This document shows positions 21,202-35,539 of a stretch of DNA of 64,000 nucleotides, piece after piece. The first letter of the stretch is position 1; each line of letters opens with the position of its first letter. A program made the translations under genes and the position numbers. The notes below the pieces were generated by a model that searched no databases, was not told the DNA's origin, and worked only from the letters and a program-made list of their open reading frames with translations. Source of the stretch: Tricholoma matsutake (lineage: Eukaryota; Basidiomycota; Agaricomycetes; Agaricales; Tricholomataceae); the NCBI GenBank assembly GCA_026075535.2, contig AP026547.1, positions 2,790,001 through 2,854,000 on the forward strand, read 5' to 3'.

Positions 21202-22816
21202 ATCGCTGCACGCGAATCCCAGAGCTCTTACTTAGAGGTCGCGGGTTACGCTGTGCGTGTCTGTAGACCACAGAGAGTACGGACAGGTATATAAGGGCAA
21301 TGATGGGGATAATACATCCTATCAGACTGCTCAACGTAGCCGAGGGGTATATCGTCCCAGACTCTTGGGAAATTCCGAGAAAGATGGGCAATGGGGTGGA
21401 GGGGAAGGGGGATGAAGACTTCATTACACGGACTCTGAGGAAGTCAGGAGGAATTACGGACGTCTGGTCGACGATACGTCACAGTGGTGAAAAAGGTAAA
21501 GATGATAATCCCGATGAAGGCTCAATTTTGAAGCCGAAGGTTGAACCTCAGTTCAAAGTTGAACCTCAGAAGCCTCACAATTGTCTGCATGTGCCGCGTG
21601 ACAGGACATTCAGTAGCATTTGAAGGGTCCGGATGATAAAGTGGGCAGATGACCAGATGCCTACTTGCTCGTCTGCTGATCTGATTGACTCAATCGGAGG
21701 ACCATAGTAGACGGGCCCACACAGAGAAGATGTGGGGATAGGTACTGGGACAAATGGGAAGAAATATTGTGACAGAACAAACTTGGAAATGGCAGCGAGA
21801 TGCTGGGAACGTGGGTTTCGATTAGGAGCAAGCCCAGGACCCAGGTGCTTTCGAGTGAACTGACAAGTTCGGAATAAGTCACGGTAGAGCCCGACTGCCC
21901 TGAACTGTTCATCACCGTGATTAATTTCAGGTTTCCTGCCGGGAGTCAACTGGTCCAGGGAGCTGTGCTGGAATGCCATAAGATGGAGAGTGACAAGAAG
22001 CTTACTTAGGCTTCCACAGTAGCCCTGCATTGACGTGTGGACTAAGAGGTTACCGTGAGTATCTTCAACGAGCGCAAGACTCGGATTGACGTCCGGATCG
22101 TCTTCGAATTGACTGGAACCGGCGTAGCGCGGATAACTGAGGGAAAAAAATTCAAGCGTCAGGCATCATGCATCAATCGTCCATGCATGGGGCAGTCACC
22201 TAGACTCTCTCTCCTCCTGTCGATCAGTCAACACGATGGGAGCTGATACTTATCATAGAGACATGGGAGCATGTCAAACTGCCGTCGGATTATCAATACT
22301 GAATTGAATGGCAGGTAAAACTGGCTGGAGTGCCAGTCTAGTTATGGGAGTAAGATTGCAGGGGCTTGAGGACCATGATCGTGTGCATTTTGGCATTCTG
22401 AGTGGTTCCCGGTTGGACAATGACCGGCTCCAAAGTTCGCTTAATCGATCGGGCGCCTGGAATCCCACAGAATCCCGGTAGAGAAGTCCCGGCCGGCGTA
22501 AGGAAAACAACGCGGCATGCAAGGCAGCGTCTGCACCTAAATACACATTATTTATGCACCGTCAATGAAGCTCACCAATGTACTCTAGTGTGCAGCAAAT
22601 CAGAATCAGAATCAGAGGCCATGATAGACATACTGCTTGGAAGCCTGATGTATTTTTACGACATGGATGCATAACAAATGCAATGGACTCGATAACACTA
22701 GAAATTGGAAACATATGCGATCCCCTTACTCCCACCTCCACCACTGCGTGTGAGTCACCGGAATCAATCAGTTTCTGCCATCTGCATCTATTCATATCAG
22801 ATCCCCAAGTATCGAC
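21202..22816. other. Unresolved region, possible minus-strand membrane-protein exons
   Basis: A minus-strand frame from 21,424 has a hydrophobic helix (LIGCIIPIIALIYLSVLSVVY), and frames at 22,030-21,575 are Pro/Ser-rich. They may be exons or remnants of another MARVEL-like gene, but I could not join them. No product is claimed. Confidence 0.35.
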
Positions 22817-24270
<1,454 letters not shown>

Positions 24271-24930
24271 TGTCGAGAAATCTTGCGGTGATGTTTCTGT
24301 CGATGTCTATTTTGACATCCAACGGTTTAGGGTTTTGCCGAGAACAACTGTACAGTCGTCTCTTGCACAACAACAACAAAGACGCTAATGATACTTAAGT
24401 AGAACTTTCAACTTCAAGTATTCGTTGTCAACACGTAAGAGGTCTCAGTAAACTGTCAGTTAATAGAAAATGATACTATAATGACCTCAGTTGCAGCAAC
24501 AGAACAACCGAGGAACGTAGAACAACGCTGGGCCCCACTAATGTCACGTGAGGTTACTTTCTGTGACGGTAACACGCCAAAAAAGGTGAAAATCTTCGAA
24601 TTTCATTCAACAAGAACTCTCAAGAAATATGTAAAGGCTTTGTGCATCAACATCATGTGGGATGAAGTATTGACTGAGAAATTCAACTACAAATGATTAT
24701 GACTATGTACAGTAATTATCTATTTGTATGCAACAATCTGCTATGAAATATGTACTATGAAGTGAATGCATTTACAGGATATAAGTAAGATGTTAGTATG
24801 AATTGGCTTGGGGTCAAACTATAGGACATTAGTTGAAGTTAGCTTTTTTGAGATCATTCTTCAATGAATCTGGGAGCATGCAATGGCTGCAATTCAGCTG
24901 ACTGATTTCAGATTCAGGCACATTGCAAGG
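24271..24930. other. RPL4 upstream and transposon border, no gene
   Basis: A 71-codon frame at 24,481-24,696 shows no family marks. From about 24,700 the sequence becomes A/T-rich and transposon-like. Confidence 0.4.
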
Positions 24931-25232
24931 ATGTGATGCCCTAGAGAGGGGGGTGATGTAAGGGTGTCACAGTTGGCTGCAGAGCTCCATTGGGTTCCCA
25001 ACAGATGTCTGCCACACCCCTTACCACAGGTTCCCAATGGTAACCCCACACTAATGCTGCCAGCCAGAAGACAAGCAACCAGGGTTTGTGACAGCTGGTT
25101 GGCTTTCTGCCAGTTTCCTGACAGAAACCCAGCAGAAACCCAACACTCATGGAGATTAGGTGTGGGACACGAAGGTAGCACAGTACATGGGTGACACATA
25201 GGTAGTGCATGCCAGTATATAAGGCTTCCCAC
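24931..25232 (+). repeat. Polypurine tract and 5' part of an LTR, split by the hAT element
   Basis: A purine tract (AGAGAGGGGGGTGA) at about 24,944 is followed by TGTAAGGGTGTCACAG, the usual order of a 3' polypurine tract and an LTR start. A TATATAAGG motif lies at about 25,217. The hAT element enters 15 bp after that TATA motif; the sequence resumes at 29,128 after the duplicated CTTCCCAC. LTR identity is inferred, since no partner copy is in the window. Confidence 0.5.
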
Positions 25233-28200
25233 TAAGGCTCCAACTGTTCTATCTATATAACCATCTTAAACAGTTTATACTGTATATGTATATGTTTATG
25301 TATAGAGTCTGATCTCCAACATGGCATACACAGTAGGTATACAGTAGGTAGATGGTTATACAGTTTACATATGCGAGATACAAACGTAATAGTGACAATG
25401 GACATCAATAGCTTAAATCTAAAACTATACACACTAAAGCCTAAAACTATATACACTAAAAGCCTGTTTCAAAGTTATGGCTCAAGTGTTTCAGTGACTA
25501 TATGACTAACCACCAGAGCCACGACAATCCTGACCCAAAAAACATCATACCTGATGACCAAAAGCAGAAGCGAAATGCCACTGATCACGCTCAGGGTCTT
25601 GATCCTTATTATAAAACTGTTGAAGCTACAACGAAACCTTGCCAAGGTCAAGGTTAGCGTTAAATTCAGGAATTTGGCATAAATTCTTACCATGTTGATT
25701 TGCAGAACCATGGCCTAGTCTTAAAATCAACATACTGAAAGATGCTTCCAAGCCTTATGGTGACACTGTTGAGAATAGTGCCTTGCTATCTGCAAGCGAG
25801 CTCCATACACGCGGTCACTTTGTCAATTCTCCATCAGACATTGCACCTATCCTTGGCGCCAAGACCAAGGACACTGACAATGATCTGAAGGACAAATCAT
25901 ATCAACCGCTGAAACGTAGCAATGCACTGGATGACGAGGCACCAGAGTGCATATACACTAGTGATGGGGAAGAGGCTATTAGTGAGACTGACTTTGGCCA
26001 TGAACTGGTAGGTGGACCTGAAATATGAGTGATCTATTCTAACACACATTAGCAAGAGAAAAGGGAAGAGAAACAAAAGTGTAAGGCTGATAACCAACTG
26101 AAAGGACAACCACCAAAAAAGAAAGCTCCAGCAATCAAGACAGCTCATAATACCCAGCAGGAGGAACTTAATGACGATGTGTGTGTTGATATCGATTCTG
26201 GTGATGAATCAGATGGGAGAAGTGCATTGAGGGGAGTAGAAGTGAAGGAAGAGCTGAGAGCTGCACGCCGCAGTCCTGGAAACGCAAGCATGCAACATTT
26301 TCACGATCCTATGGCTATTGTGGACCAGTTGGGGCAGAAGTGTTGGGAATTCCAGTGTTGCTTCTGTGCTTGGTGCATCAAAAACAGTATATTGAGTGAA
26401 CAGTAATGCTTACCACTGGTCAAACAGTACACGCAGCTTCCCAAGGACTGTCAATGGTCATGGTGAGGATGTCACATTTGATATGGAGCCGAAGCTCCCA
26501 AAGCTACACAACCTTGCTGGGCACATAACAGAATGTAAAGGAGCTAAAGATGATAAGAAGTACGAACCAACCAGCAAGGAACAAATCAATGTAAAGTGCA
26601 GTGTGGAGATGATGGAGGTATACTTGAAGGAGGGCAAGCTGAATCCAGAAATTGTTGCCATGTATAGAGGGTTCCTATGTATCTTTTCAGCGTGGATCTT
26701 TGATGAAAGTCTCCCATGGACTACTGGAGAGGCGCCGACTCTTCAGATGTTCTTCAAATATCTCAAAATCACATACCAGTTGCCCTCTGATACTACAGTC
26801 CGCAACCAGCTAGCATATATCTTTGAGGAGCTTCACAGAAAGGTTGTTCGTGAATTTGTGGTAAGCATTTTCTTTTGAATCTCCAAATGCTCTAGGTTTC
26901 TAATTCCTTGGGTTCTCTCAGGCAGTCAAGTCCAAGATCACATATGCAACTGATACATGGACTACACCACAGATGGTGTATACATTTGCATGCTCAGTCA
27001 GGTGTTTAATAAACGATGACTGGGAAATAATCGAGTGGGTGATCAATTTCAAGCCTCTTGAAGAGAAGGAGCATGAAGGCTTGTATGGCGGCAAGGCATT
27101 TGTCGATGGTGCATGCAAGGTTGGAAGTCTCAACAAGATAAGTCTATCATGTGACTCTGGTCTCTTGGTAACTGCTTACCTCTGCTGCACTGCATCAGCA
27201 TTTCAACTGACAATGCATCTGTCAACGACATTATTATTTCGACTGTTGCTCGCATCCTTTTGGCGAAATATGGAATACCTCCGTCGCCTAACCTACACAT
27301 TTGCTGTTTGTGCCACGTAGTCAACCTCGTTGTTCAAGCGATACTTGCAGCCCTTGGAGAAGCAGACAATCCTGATGAAGTCGATTACTACAAGCTCAAT
27401 AAGGAACAGCTGTTTCATCTTGACATTGATGCCAATCCTGATCAGGTTGAGTTGGACAGTGAAGAATTCCAGGATGAGGAGGATGAGACTGTTGAGCCAA
27501 CTCCTGAAGAGAATGTCACCTTGGAAGAAGAAGAGAAGTTGAAGGCTATAGAGAGCCCACTATCAAAGGTGCATATCTCAATTCTCAGTTGGGAAATTCT
27601 TGTATTTTGGCATGCTAATGTTCATATTAGCTACGCTATATCATGAACAAAATTGTCTCGTCACCCCAGCAATGGAAGAAGTTCTGTAAATGCACAATCT
27701 CAATATACTACAAGAAAAACTTGGAGCACAAGGACAGGTGAGAGGCCTTGGCAGTGGTTTGAGATGTCTGTACACGTTGGAACTATACACATGTGATGAT
27801 TCGTCGAGCTGAGCTTTTAAAAGAAGTCAGTTCCAAACACACTATATTTTTTGTAACATCTGATATTCTCTTGCAGGCTATTGATGACTGGGTTTTCAAG
27901 ACACCCAGTCTCCATGCATTACTGTTGAATGAGGATGAATGGAAAACATTGAGAGAAATAGCTGACGTTCTAGAGGTGCATCTAGTATTACTTCATTATA
28001 ACAACTTTCTCTAACCACTGCAGCAGCCATTCACCGAGGTGACTCTGCAGATGTCGCATAGTGACGTCCCCACAATTCCATTTGTATTACCTCTTTATCA
28101 GAAGATGGAAATGCACCTCGAGGCTGTCTCAATTTCCTGGGATCACTCATTCAAGATACGGAACACTGCTGAACAGGGCCTTGTGAAGCTTCGGAAATAC

Positions 28201-29127
28201 TCTGCCCCCACAAAACTGCATCATTCCTATATCCTTGGGACTGGTAAGCCATATCGTCCTCCCAATCTCAATCTGAGATAACACATTTTATAGTTTTACA
28301 CCCATGTCTGCAGAGCCACTGGTTTGCAGCCACAGCTGATCCAAATGACACCAATGCACAAGAAGAAGCCATCAAAACTGCTGAGATCATCTTCAAATAT
28401 ATTGCCGAGACTTACCTTGCAATGCCAACATCACCCACCCCAACCACTGTTCCCAGACCAGCCGCAAAGCCTGTAGTGAAGACACCATCATTTCTTGCCA
28501 GCACTTGCTCTTTCCAGCAACTGACTACTGCTGCTACAATGCTGATCTTGAAGCACACTCCACAAGAAGACCTAGCTGACGAATTGACATGCTATTTCAA
28601 CTTCAACGTGGCACCAATTGAGAGGCAAGAAGGAGAGGAGGAAAGTAGTGACAAGCCATCAGCTCAAGAGGTGTTATTGAATCTGCTCTTGTGGTGGAAG
28701 GTGCATACTCTATTTATATGCCTATATCTGACCTCTGATAATCTCTATTCAGAAACATGCTTCTGAATTCCCTATCATTGCTCAGATGGCTCGCGACTAT
28801 CTTGCCATTCCTGCGACAAGTGTCTCTGTTGAATGAGTCTTCTCAAAGTCTTGACACATTTGTAGCAATTTATGCAGCTCTTTGAAGGAGAGAACTATGA
28901 TGATGGCATTACTAACAAAGGTTTGGATATGAAGCGGGCTGTTCGAGATGATGCCACCAAAGATACTGCGATGGAAGCATGGTGACAATGGAACAAAATA
29001 ATATTAGTATTACAACTGTTTACATAACCGTTTATTAAACATATTTAGATGGTTACACTGTTTATGCAACTGTTTATGTATACTTGGCCTTCGGCGAGTA
29101 AACATATACTAAACAGTTGGAGCCTTA
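25233..29127 (+). mobile_element. hAT DNA transposon, 3.9 kb, decayed
   Basis: The element has perfect 16 bp terminal inverted repeats (TAAGGCTCCAACTGTT) at 25,233-25,248 and 29,112-29,127. It is flanked by the identical 8 bp duplication CTTCCCAC at 25,225-25,232 and 29,128-29,135, the hAT hallmark. Subterminal regions hold several ACTGTTTAT/ATAAACAGT-type motifs. A hAT transposase relic lies inside. Confidence 0.92.
25783..28985 (+). pseudogene. hAT transposase, BED-type N-terminus and dimerisation domain, inactivated
   Basis: The product would cut and paste the enclosing element. Pieces in order: an acidic N-terminus; a BED-like end segment LHNLAGHITECKGAKDD at about 26,500; RNase H-fold blocks including ATDTWTTPQMVYTF (about 26,950), LCHVVNLVVQAI (about 27,307) and an acidic insert at 27,420-27,560; then DEWKTLREIADVLE; and the hAT C-terminal dimerisation motif LLWWKKHASEFPIIAQMARD with LAIPATSVSVE at about 28,690-28,835. 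Several introns are implied. In the conserved end motif, two Arg codons are replaced by TGA (about 28,836 and 28,851), so the copy is dead. Confidence 0.85.
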
Positions 29128-29162
29128 CTTCCCACCCTGCAAGAGGAACCTCAGAGAATTCT

Positions 29163-29251
29163 CTTTGGTTCCCCCTTGCAAGGTTAGTTGTAGGAGATTC
29201 TGTGTACTCTACCATTGTTAGAATTGACTTTGGTTCCCCCTTGCAAGGTTC
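29163..29251. repeat. 22 bp direct repeat pair
   Basis: TTTGGTTCCCCCTTGCAAGG followed by TT occurs at 29,163 and again at 29,230. It lies in retroelement sequence just after the hAT element. Confidence 0.8.
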
Positions 29252-29279
29252 ATTGGACCCCATGCTGAATGCCATATTG

Positions 29280-29460
29280 TCACCCTTACAGGCTGCCTCC
29301 ACCTTGGCTGCCTCTTCTGCCACCTTTCACTCTTCCTCTTCCTTCCTTCCTTCCTCCTCCAGGTGTAGCTCTTCCAGCATCATCTGGTCTTGCCTTGCTT
29401 TGAAGGCTGTGAGTTGTTCTGCAGCAGTTGCAAGGGGGTGGACATTTTGTTGGTGGTAGT
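29280..29460 (-). pseudogene. Remnant of an antisense Glu/Lys-rich accessory ORF of a chromovirus
   Basis: On the minus strand the sequence from about 29,445 starts MSTP and, after a frameshift, reads a Glu/Lys/Arg-rich coiled-coil-like segment including EEAAKVEAACK. It resembles the antisense ORF at 50,743-51,069 in the full chromovirus in style and in position (just before an LTR). It has a stop and a frameshift. Confidence 0.45.
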
Positions 29461-29558
29461 TAGAGGATAAACTCAAAAAATTCTGATGGATCAACAAACT
29501 TCCTGATTTGGACTTGAACCCTCACATGCCTTGTAGGCTTAGCACTAAGAGGAAATAC

Positions 29559-30183
29559 TGTCATGACCTGATTCACCTGACCAGATTTTCGATATTTTCC
29601 TCCAATTTGTCCAGCTGCCTTGCAGCACTGCTTACTTCCTAAATGGAGCATAGCCTGGTGATGTCATTTTCATTATGATGAGGCAGTTCTAGGACATTGC
29701 CTCCAGAGGCTGGTTACTAGCTATGACTGCCTCAGAAATTCTAGTTACTTCTGGACCTTAGTATCTAGCTTAGCCATTTCTGTCTTGTATTAGACAGTTT
29801 GTAAATCAACCAAGTTATCCAACATTTATAGTCTCAATCAAAGTCCCAACAAAGTCTCTACCAAAGTCTTGCTCACTTTATTGCAGAAATCTTCTGGAAA
29901 CCCCAACTTCCTCCTGACCCCTTGTCTTGAAATTAGGACACTTGATGAGGAGAAGGGTGCAACTTCTTACAAGTTGAAGCCAAGTCCTTTCCATACCCCT
30001 TGCAGTTGGTGTGTCATACCAAGTGGATTCTGTCTTCAGACTCCACCCAAATTCCTTTCCCTTCCCTATTTCCTCATACCTCCTTGACATCTTCTGACCA
30101 GATCCACCCAAAACTCCAACATTTTCCCAACCCTCAGCCCCTATTCAAGCTAGTAGAATCTACACCTCTAACACTGCTCGACA
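29559..30183 (+). repeat. LTR related to the 41-52 kb chromovirus LTR
   Basis: The stretch begins TGTCATGACC and ends near GACA. It shares with the LTRs at 41,193 and 51,206 the upstream phrase GGAAATACTGTCA and the downstream block CTTGTCTTGAAATTAGGACA, followed by TTCTTACAAGTTGAAGCCAA (TTCTTATAAGCTGAAGCCAA in the other copies). It is a diverged relative or solo LTR of the same superfamily. The 3' end is approximate. Confidence 0.6.
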
Positions 30184-33100
30184 ATGGCAACATGCCACAG
30201 CTCAACCAGCAATTGAATTGATTTGGACAAAAGAATATTCAAACGTGAACAGAATTGCCGAACGTGATCACTTAACGGATGAAAATTGGCATGAATGGAA
30301 AGAGAGAATGAAAAGGGTATTTATCAATTGTGATATAACTGGATATACTACTGGCAGTGTGAAACGACCAGATGAAACCATAGATCCCATTAACACAAAT
30401 AACTGGGACAAAAACGACTCTTGGGTGCAACAAGTAATCATGCACAATGTCACCTCCTTGCAAATGAATCACGTCAGATCAAAAACATCAGCTGAAGCGA
30501 TGTATTTGGTGCTTATGGTCACTCACAAGAACAAGGCACATCAAACAGTAAATCATATATAGTGCCTGTTATATGAGACCAAGATACTCGACGGAGATGA
30601 TCTCCTAAAGCATCTTGACACACTTAAATCATATTGCGACCACATCAATAAATTCCCCAACCCTGAATTCCATGTCTCAGACACCCGCTTCAAAGCAATT
30701 ATTTCAGTGTCTTTACCTTTGTCTTGGCAGACTTACGTCAAACCCTATAATGGGAATGCCAATAATCCCAATGATCCAGACCCCAAAAGGAAAATGTCCT
30801 CAGATTCCTTTATTGGGTTATTATGGGAGGAATATAAAATTTGTATGACATGCTCTCATAACAAGTATTCTAATGGTTCTAGCACAAACCTGGTTAATAC
30901 CCAGAAGAATAGTGGAACTAACAAAACCTTGGAAGAGTGCATCACAGATCATAAAGCCTCCAACAAACCTTATTGCGAACATTGTAAGCGACCAGGACAT
31001 TGGTCAAGTAAATGTCACAAATATGCCGGTAACAAATGTCGGAACTGTGGAAAAATAGGACATAAGGAAAGAGATTGTTGGAGGAAAAAGAAGGGCAAAG
31101 AGAAGCAAAAAGCCAGATCAAAGAAGGGTACCGAGGATTCGAATGTGGGGGAGGAATTGATTGCATTTCCAGTAAATGAAGAACTTTACAATTTTGACAC
31201 ATACGAAGCCTGTAACCTTGATGGAAATGACGAGTGATTGATCTGGTATGACTGGTTAGCTGATTCAGCAACAACTTCACATGTTATGCATCAAAGAGAA
31301 GCCTTTATTGTGTACACACCTGTGGAAAAATGTTCCATAACAGGTGTAGGTGGTAAAGAAGTGACAATTGAGGGCCACGGAACTGTTGAGTTAATTTTGA
31401 CATGTAATGGTCATGATTATATTTTGTGCTTGGAGGACGTACTCCACATACCTGGAACACAGAATAATTTGATTTTGTTTGGGTGATGGGATGCAGCTGG
31501 CGGGAAATATACAGGTGGAAAGGGAAGAATTACCTTTATCACTAAAGAGGGGAAGAAAATAGTGCAAGGGAACAAGGTTAACAACCACTTATACAAGATG
31601 GAATTAACTGTGTGCGACTGACACCCAATGCTTACAATAGAAGGTGACAATCACCGATCATTCATCAATAATGATGCGGCACTCAATTGGGAAACCTGGC
31701 ACAGACGCTTTGGTCATGTCGGGTATTCTGGCCTGCAGAAATTATTGGATAGGAATTTGGTCAATGGATTCAACATCGATAAACACAGTCCTAAACCAGA
31801 CTGTATTGCATGTACCAAAGCAAAGCAGCACATAGAACCCTTTCCTAAATTGTCCACACAACAAACAGAACCCGGAGAATTGACGCATATTGACTTATGG
31901 AGAAAATATGTGATCAAATCTATAAATGGAAATCAATACTACTTGCTATTTGTGGACAATGCTAAATGCTACATAACCATCCAGTGTTTGAAAGAGAAAT
32001 TGGACTCAATGCAAGCAGTAATAAATTATTTGGCACATCTAATAACTCAGGGCCAAAAACTGAAGGGGATCCAAATTGATTGCAGAAAGGAATTTGTAAA
32101 TGAGAAGTTGGAAAAATGGTGTAGTGAATGCAGTATAGAAGTAAGACTAACTGCACCATACTCACCTTCACAGAATGGCATTGTGGAGCGGATGAATAGG
32201 ACTCTTGTTGAACTATCATGCACCATGATAACTGCCAACCAACTTCCTAAATTTCTATGGGAATATGCAGTTTTGCATGCGGCTTACCTTTGTAACTGAT
32301 CATTTATGAAACATCTCCCAAAATCAACACCTTACAAAGGATGGTATAAAATAAAACCCAATGTATCGCATTTACAGGAATTTGGAAGCCACATGTGGAT
32401 ATTACTACAAGGTCAAAAGAAACCCCAAAAAATGCGACCAAAATCAAAATGCCAAGCATATGTCAGCTATGATGATGGTGCTGGGGCAGTGAAATATTAC
32501 ATTGTGGAAACTTGCAAAGTACTTACCTCTTGCAACTTCCAGAACATTGCACCTTCAGAACGACCTAAAACTCCTGACCATATTGGGGAGTCTGCAGGTA
32601 GCACACCGCCAATGGGTGTAACAGATTCTGATGATACAACTCGGAACCTTGCATCCAAGAAGCAAAAATGGAATGAAACACAGGAAGATATAGACATTGA
32701 TGAACCGTGGAAGATGCATGGAACTCGTACCAATTATAAGCACCTTCACAATCCTTTTGCATATGAGGAAGATGACAATTTCTTATCAATAGAAGAAGTC
32801 TACGCAATTGTTGCTGGAGATGAACTTACAAGTCTTGAAGATGCAAAGAACTCCCCAGATTGGCCTGAATGGCAAAAGGCCATGAAGACTGAATTGGATT
32901 TATTGCTGGAGAAGGGGACTTGGGAACTCATCCAGAAACCTCATGATGCAGTACCAATCAAAAATAAATGGATCTTTGTCAAGAAGCGCAATAAAGAAGG
33001 GGAAGTAGTAAGGGATTGAGCAAGATTAGTGGCGAAAGGATATGCACAACGACCCAGATTTGATTATAGGGAAACATTTTCACCGGTTGTCAGGATGGAT

Positions 33101-34320
33101 ACATTACGTGCAATACTAGCTCTCGTACCAGAAAAGGGACTCAAGTTACAACAAATAGATGTAAAGGGCACGTATCTAAATGGCACTTTGCAATATGCAA
33201 CAGCCTGAAGGATGTGAAGATGGAATGGGTCGAGTATGCAGGTTAGTCAAATCACTTTATGGTTTAAAGCAGGCAGGCCAAGAGTGGAATATTGAACTTG
33301 ATGGCAAACTCAAAGTCCACAGCTATGCACACTTACTTTCTGATCCATGCACATATATAAGACACGATGGTGATGACTTCGGAATAATGGCTATCTGGGT
33401 GGACAACTCACTACTTTTTGCTTCATCTGATAAAATGATGGATCATATGAAAGAAACACTCTGCTCAGAATGGGAAGTAACAGATCTTGGAGAACCAAGT
33501 AAAATTGTTGGCATTGAAGTTACACAAACCGAGAAGGCAATAACGATATCTCAACAGAGATATATTGAAAATATTCTCCATAATGAACAAATAGCTGATG
33601 CAAATCCTACTGGTATACCCCAATATAAAGCTTGGACCTAATCTGGATGATAATGAACCCAATCGAAGCAATTCATATGCACGATTATTAGGGAGTCTGC
33701 AATTTTTGGCAAATTCCACAAGACCGGATATAAGCTATGCAGTTAATAAACTGGTCGCCTACACTGCAAACCCAGGTTTAAAACACCATGGTGCAATAAA
33801 GTGAATACTCAGATACCTGGCAGGTACAAAAACTCTAGGGATCACATATAGAAAATCCCAAGATGAAACTGGAACCAAAAACCTCTTCCACAGATATGCA
33901 GATGCTGCATATGCAAATGCCGATGACCTCAAATCCACGACTGGCTACATTTTTCTAGCAGCAGGGGGAGCAATCACATGGAAGTCAAAGAAACAAACTG
34001 TGATAGCATTGTCCTCTACAGAAGCAGAATATGTAGCACTGTCAGAGGCTGGACGCAAGGTGACATGGCTGAGAAATTTGTACAGTGAACTTGGATTCCC
34101 ACAAAATTCACCGACAGAAATTAAAAGTGATAATGAAGGATCCATAATATTGACACACAACCCTCAATTTCACCAGTGATCAAAACATATTGCTATTTGC
34201 CATCACTAGGTCCAAACTCTAGTAACTGACAAAATAATTGATATACAAAACTGTCGTGACCCAGAACAAACAGCAGACGTGTTAACGAAGGCATTACCAA
34301 GGCCTAAATATATGTGACAT
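30184..34320 (+). pseudogene. Ty1/Copia gag-pol, nearly complete but multiply broken
   Basis: Domain order is Copia type. Gag (30,218-31,150) ends with two CCHC knuckles (CEHCKRPGHWSSKC; CRNCGKIGHKERDC). Protease follows with WLADSATTSHV (about 31,255). Integrase (31,628-32,299) has an HHCC zinc site (HRRFGHVG to CIACTKAK) and NGIVERMNRT. RT (32,860-33,800) has [21 protein letters not shown] and the catalytic box WVDNSLLF in place of YVDD. RNase H (33,890-34,320) includes STEAEYVAL. TGA stops replace expected Arg or other codons (for example about 33,018, 33,802 and 34,178). No matching 5' LTR was found: the frame starts directly after the unrelated LTR at 29.6-30.2 kb. Confidence 0.85.
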
Positions 34321-34505
34321 AGGGCAGAGATGGGAATTCAGTCGACGCGCAAACTCAGTAGCTTTCCTCGCATGTGAGTTGGTGTTTCCCACAGGGTTTT
34401 CCACCACATAGAGGTTTTAATGCATCTGAAAGGTGAGAAATTTAACTTTTCAATTATATATTTAACCATTCCTATGGACTCAACCATGCTAGGCTTGAGG
34501 GGGAG

Positions 34506-34711
34506 TGTTGGGATAGTCAATCCTAGAGCATCATGTTAGCGCATCACTAGTGCAACTTGTGCATCACATATGTATAAAAATAGAACACAATGTATTTATA
34601 GATCATAACATAGGTACATCGTAGTATAGGGGAATACAAGATGTTCTACCTTGTCCTGAACACCCATCATTGAATCCCTATGAACTTCTACTCCACACCA
34701 TAATCCCAATA
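34506..34711 (+). repeat. Copia 3' LTR, about 206 bp
   Basis: Begins TGTTGGGATAG right after a polypurine tract (TTGAGGGGGAG) and ends ATCCCAATA. A second copy lies inverted at 35,212-35,413. Confidence 0.8.
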
Positions 34712-35211
34712 GTAAATACCATGGGCATCAGACCCTTCCACCTGTAATGGCTGTGGCAGTGAGGAGGGCTAATGTTGAGATGCCTCCTTGCCTGTAGAGA
34801 CTACATTACCCTTTCACTTATTTTTAGAAAAAATTGCAAGCAACATTTGGCCACTCTTGGTGTTTACTAAACTGTTTACATAAGAATGATGGAAAAGACC
34901 ATTGCCTATCTTATTAGGAAGCTTAACTTGACCAAACCCTCAATGTCACAGAGGTCAGAGGTCCCAAGGCTATGTGCTGAATTTTCAAAAGAGGTTCTGA
35001 ATATCAATTTTCTCTAGGAAAAAATGTGATTTTCAGCCCTGCTTAGGCTGTACTAGCTGTATGTATGTATAACTTGTCTGTAGAATTGTTAAGTTCTAAA
35101 CTCAAGGAGGCATCTTCCTCAGGCTCTTCCTGTTCAATGAGTTGATCTGACGTAGTGTGTCCAAATCCAGAATGAGTTATTTAAATATGAAAAAGGCCAG
35201 GGCCCATAACC
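34712..35211. other. Transposon-flank sequence, no gene
   Basis: Low-complexity A/T-rich sequence. A motif ATGATGGAAAAGACCAT with CCTATCTTAT occurs at about 34,887 and again in direct orientation at about 38,262, on either side of the DDE transposase relic. Confidence 0.4.
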
Positions 35212-35413
35212 TATTGGGATTATAGTGTGGAGTAGAAGTTTGTAGGGATTTAATGATGGGTGTTCAGGACAAGGTAGAATGTCTCATATTCCCTTATACT
35301 ATGATGTACCTATGTTATGATCTATAAATACATTGTGTTCTATTTTTATATGTGATGCGCAAGTTGCGCTAGTGATGTGCTAACGTGATGCACTAGGATT
35401 GACTATCCCAACA
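35212..35413 (-). repeat. Inverted copy of the Copia LTR (solo)
   Basis: Reverse complement of the LTR at 34,506-34,711 with only scattered differences. There is no polypurine tract or coding sequence beside it and no convincing 5 bp duplication, so it is most likely a solo LTR. Confidence 0.8.
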
Positions 35414-35539
35414 TTTACAGTTGACCCATGAGACAAACCCTGGTCATATGTGGAGATGAAACATGCTGAGCAGTTTGCATATCTATACACATAAATTTCA
35501 TATCAGTGCAACAATGCAGAAGGTAAATAATTAAGGAAG

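Noticed and set aside
21575..22030. Single-exon 151-codon minus-strand protein
   Set aside because: No stable hydrophobic pattern in that frame and no consistent splicing; left unresolved.
24481..24696. 71-codon frame upstream of the LTR
   Set aside because: No similarity to gag, pol or host families that I can recognise.
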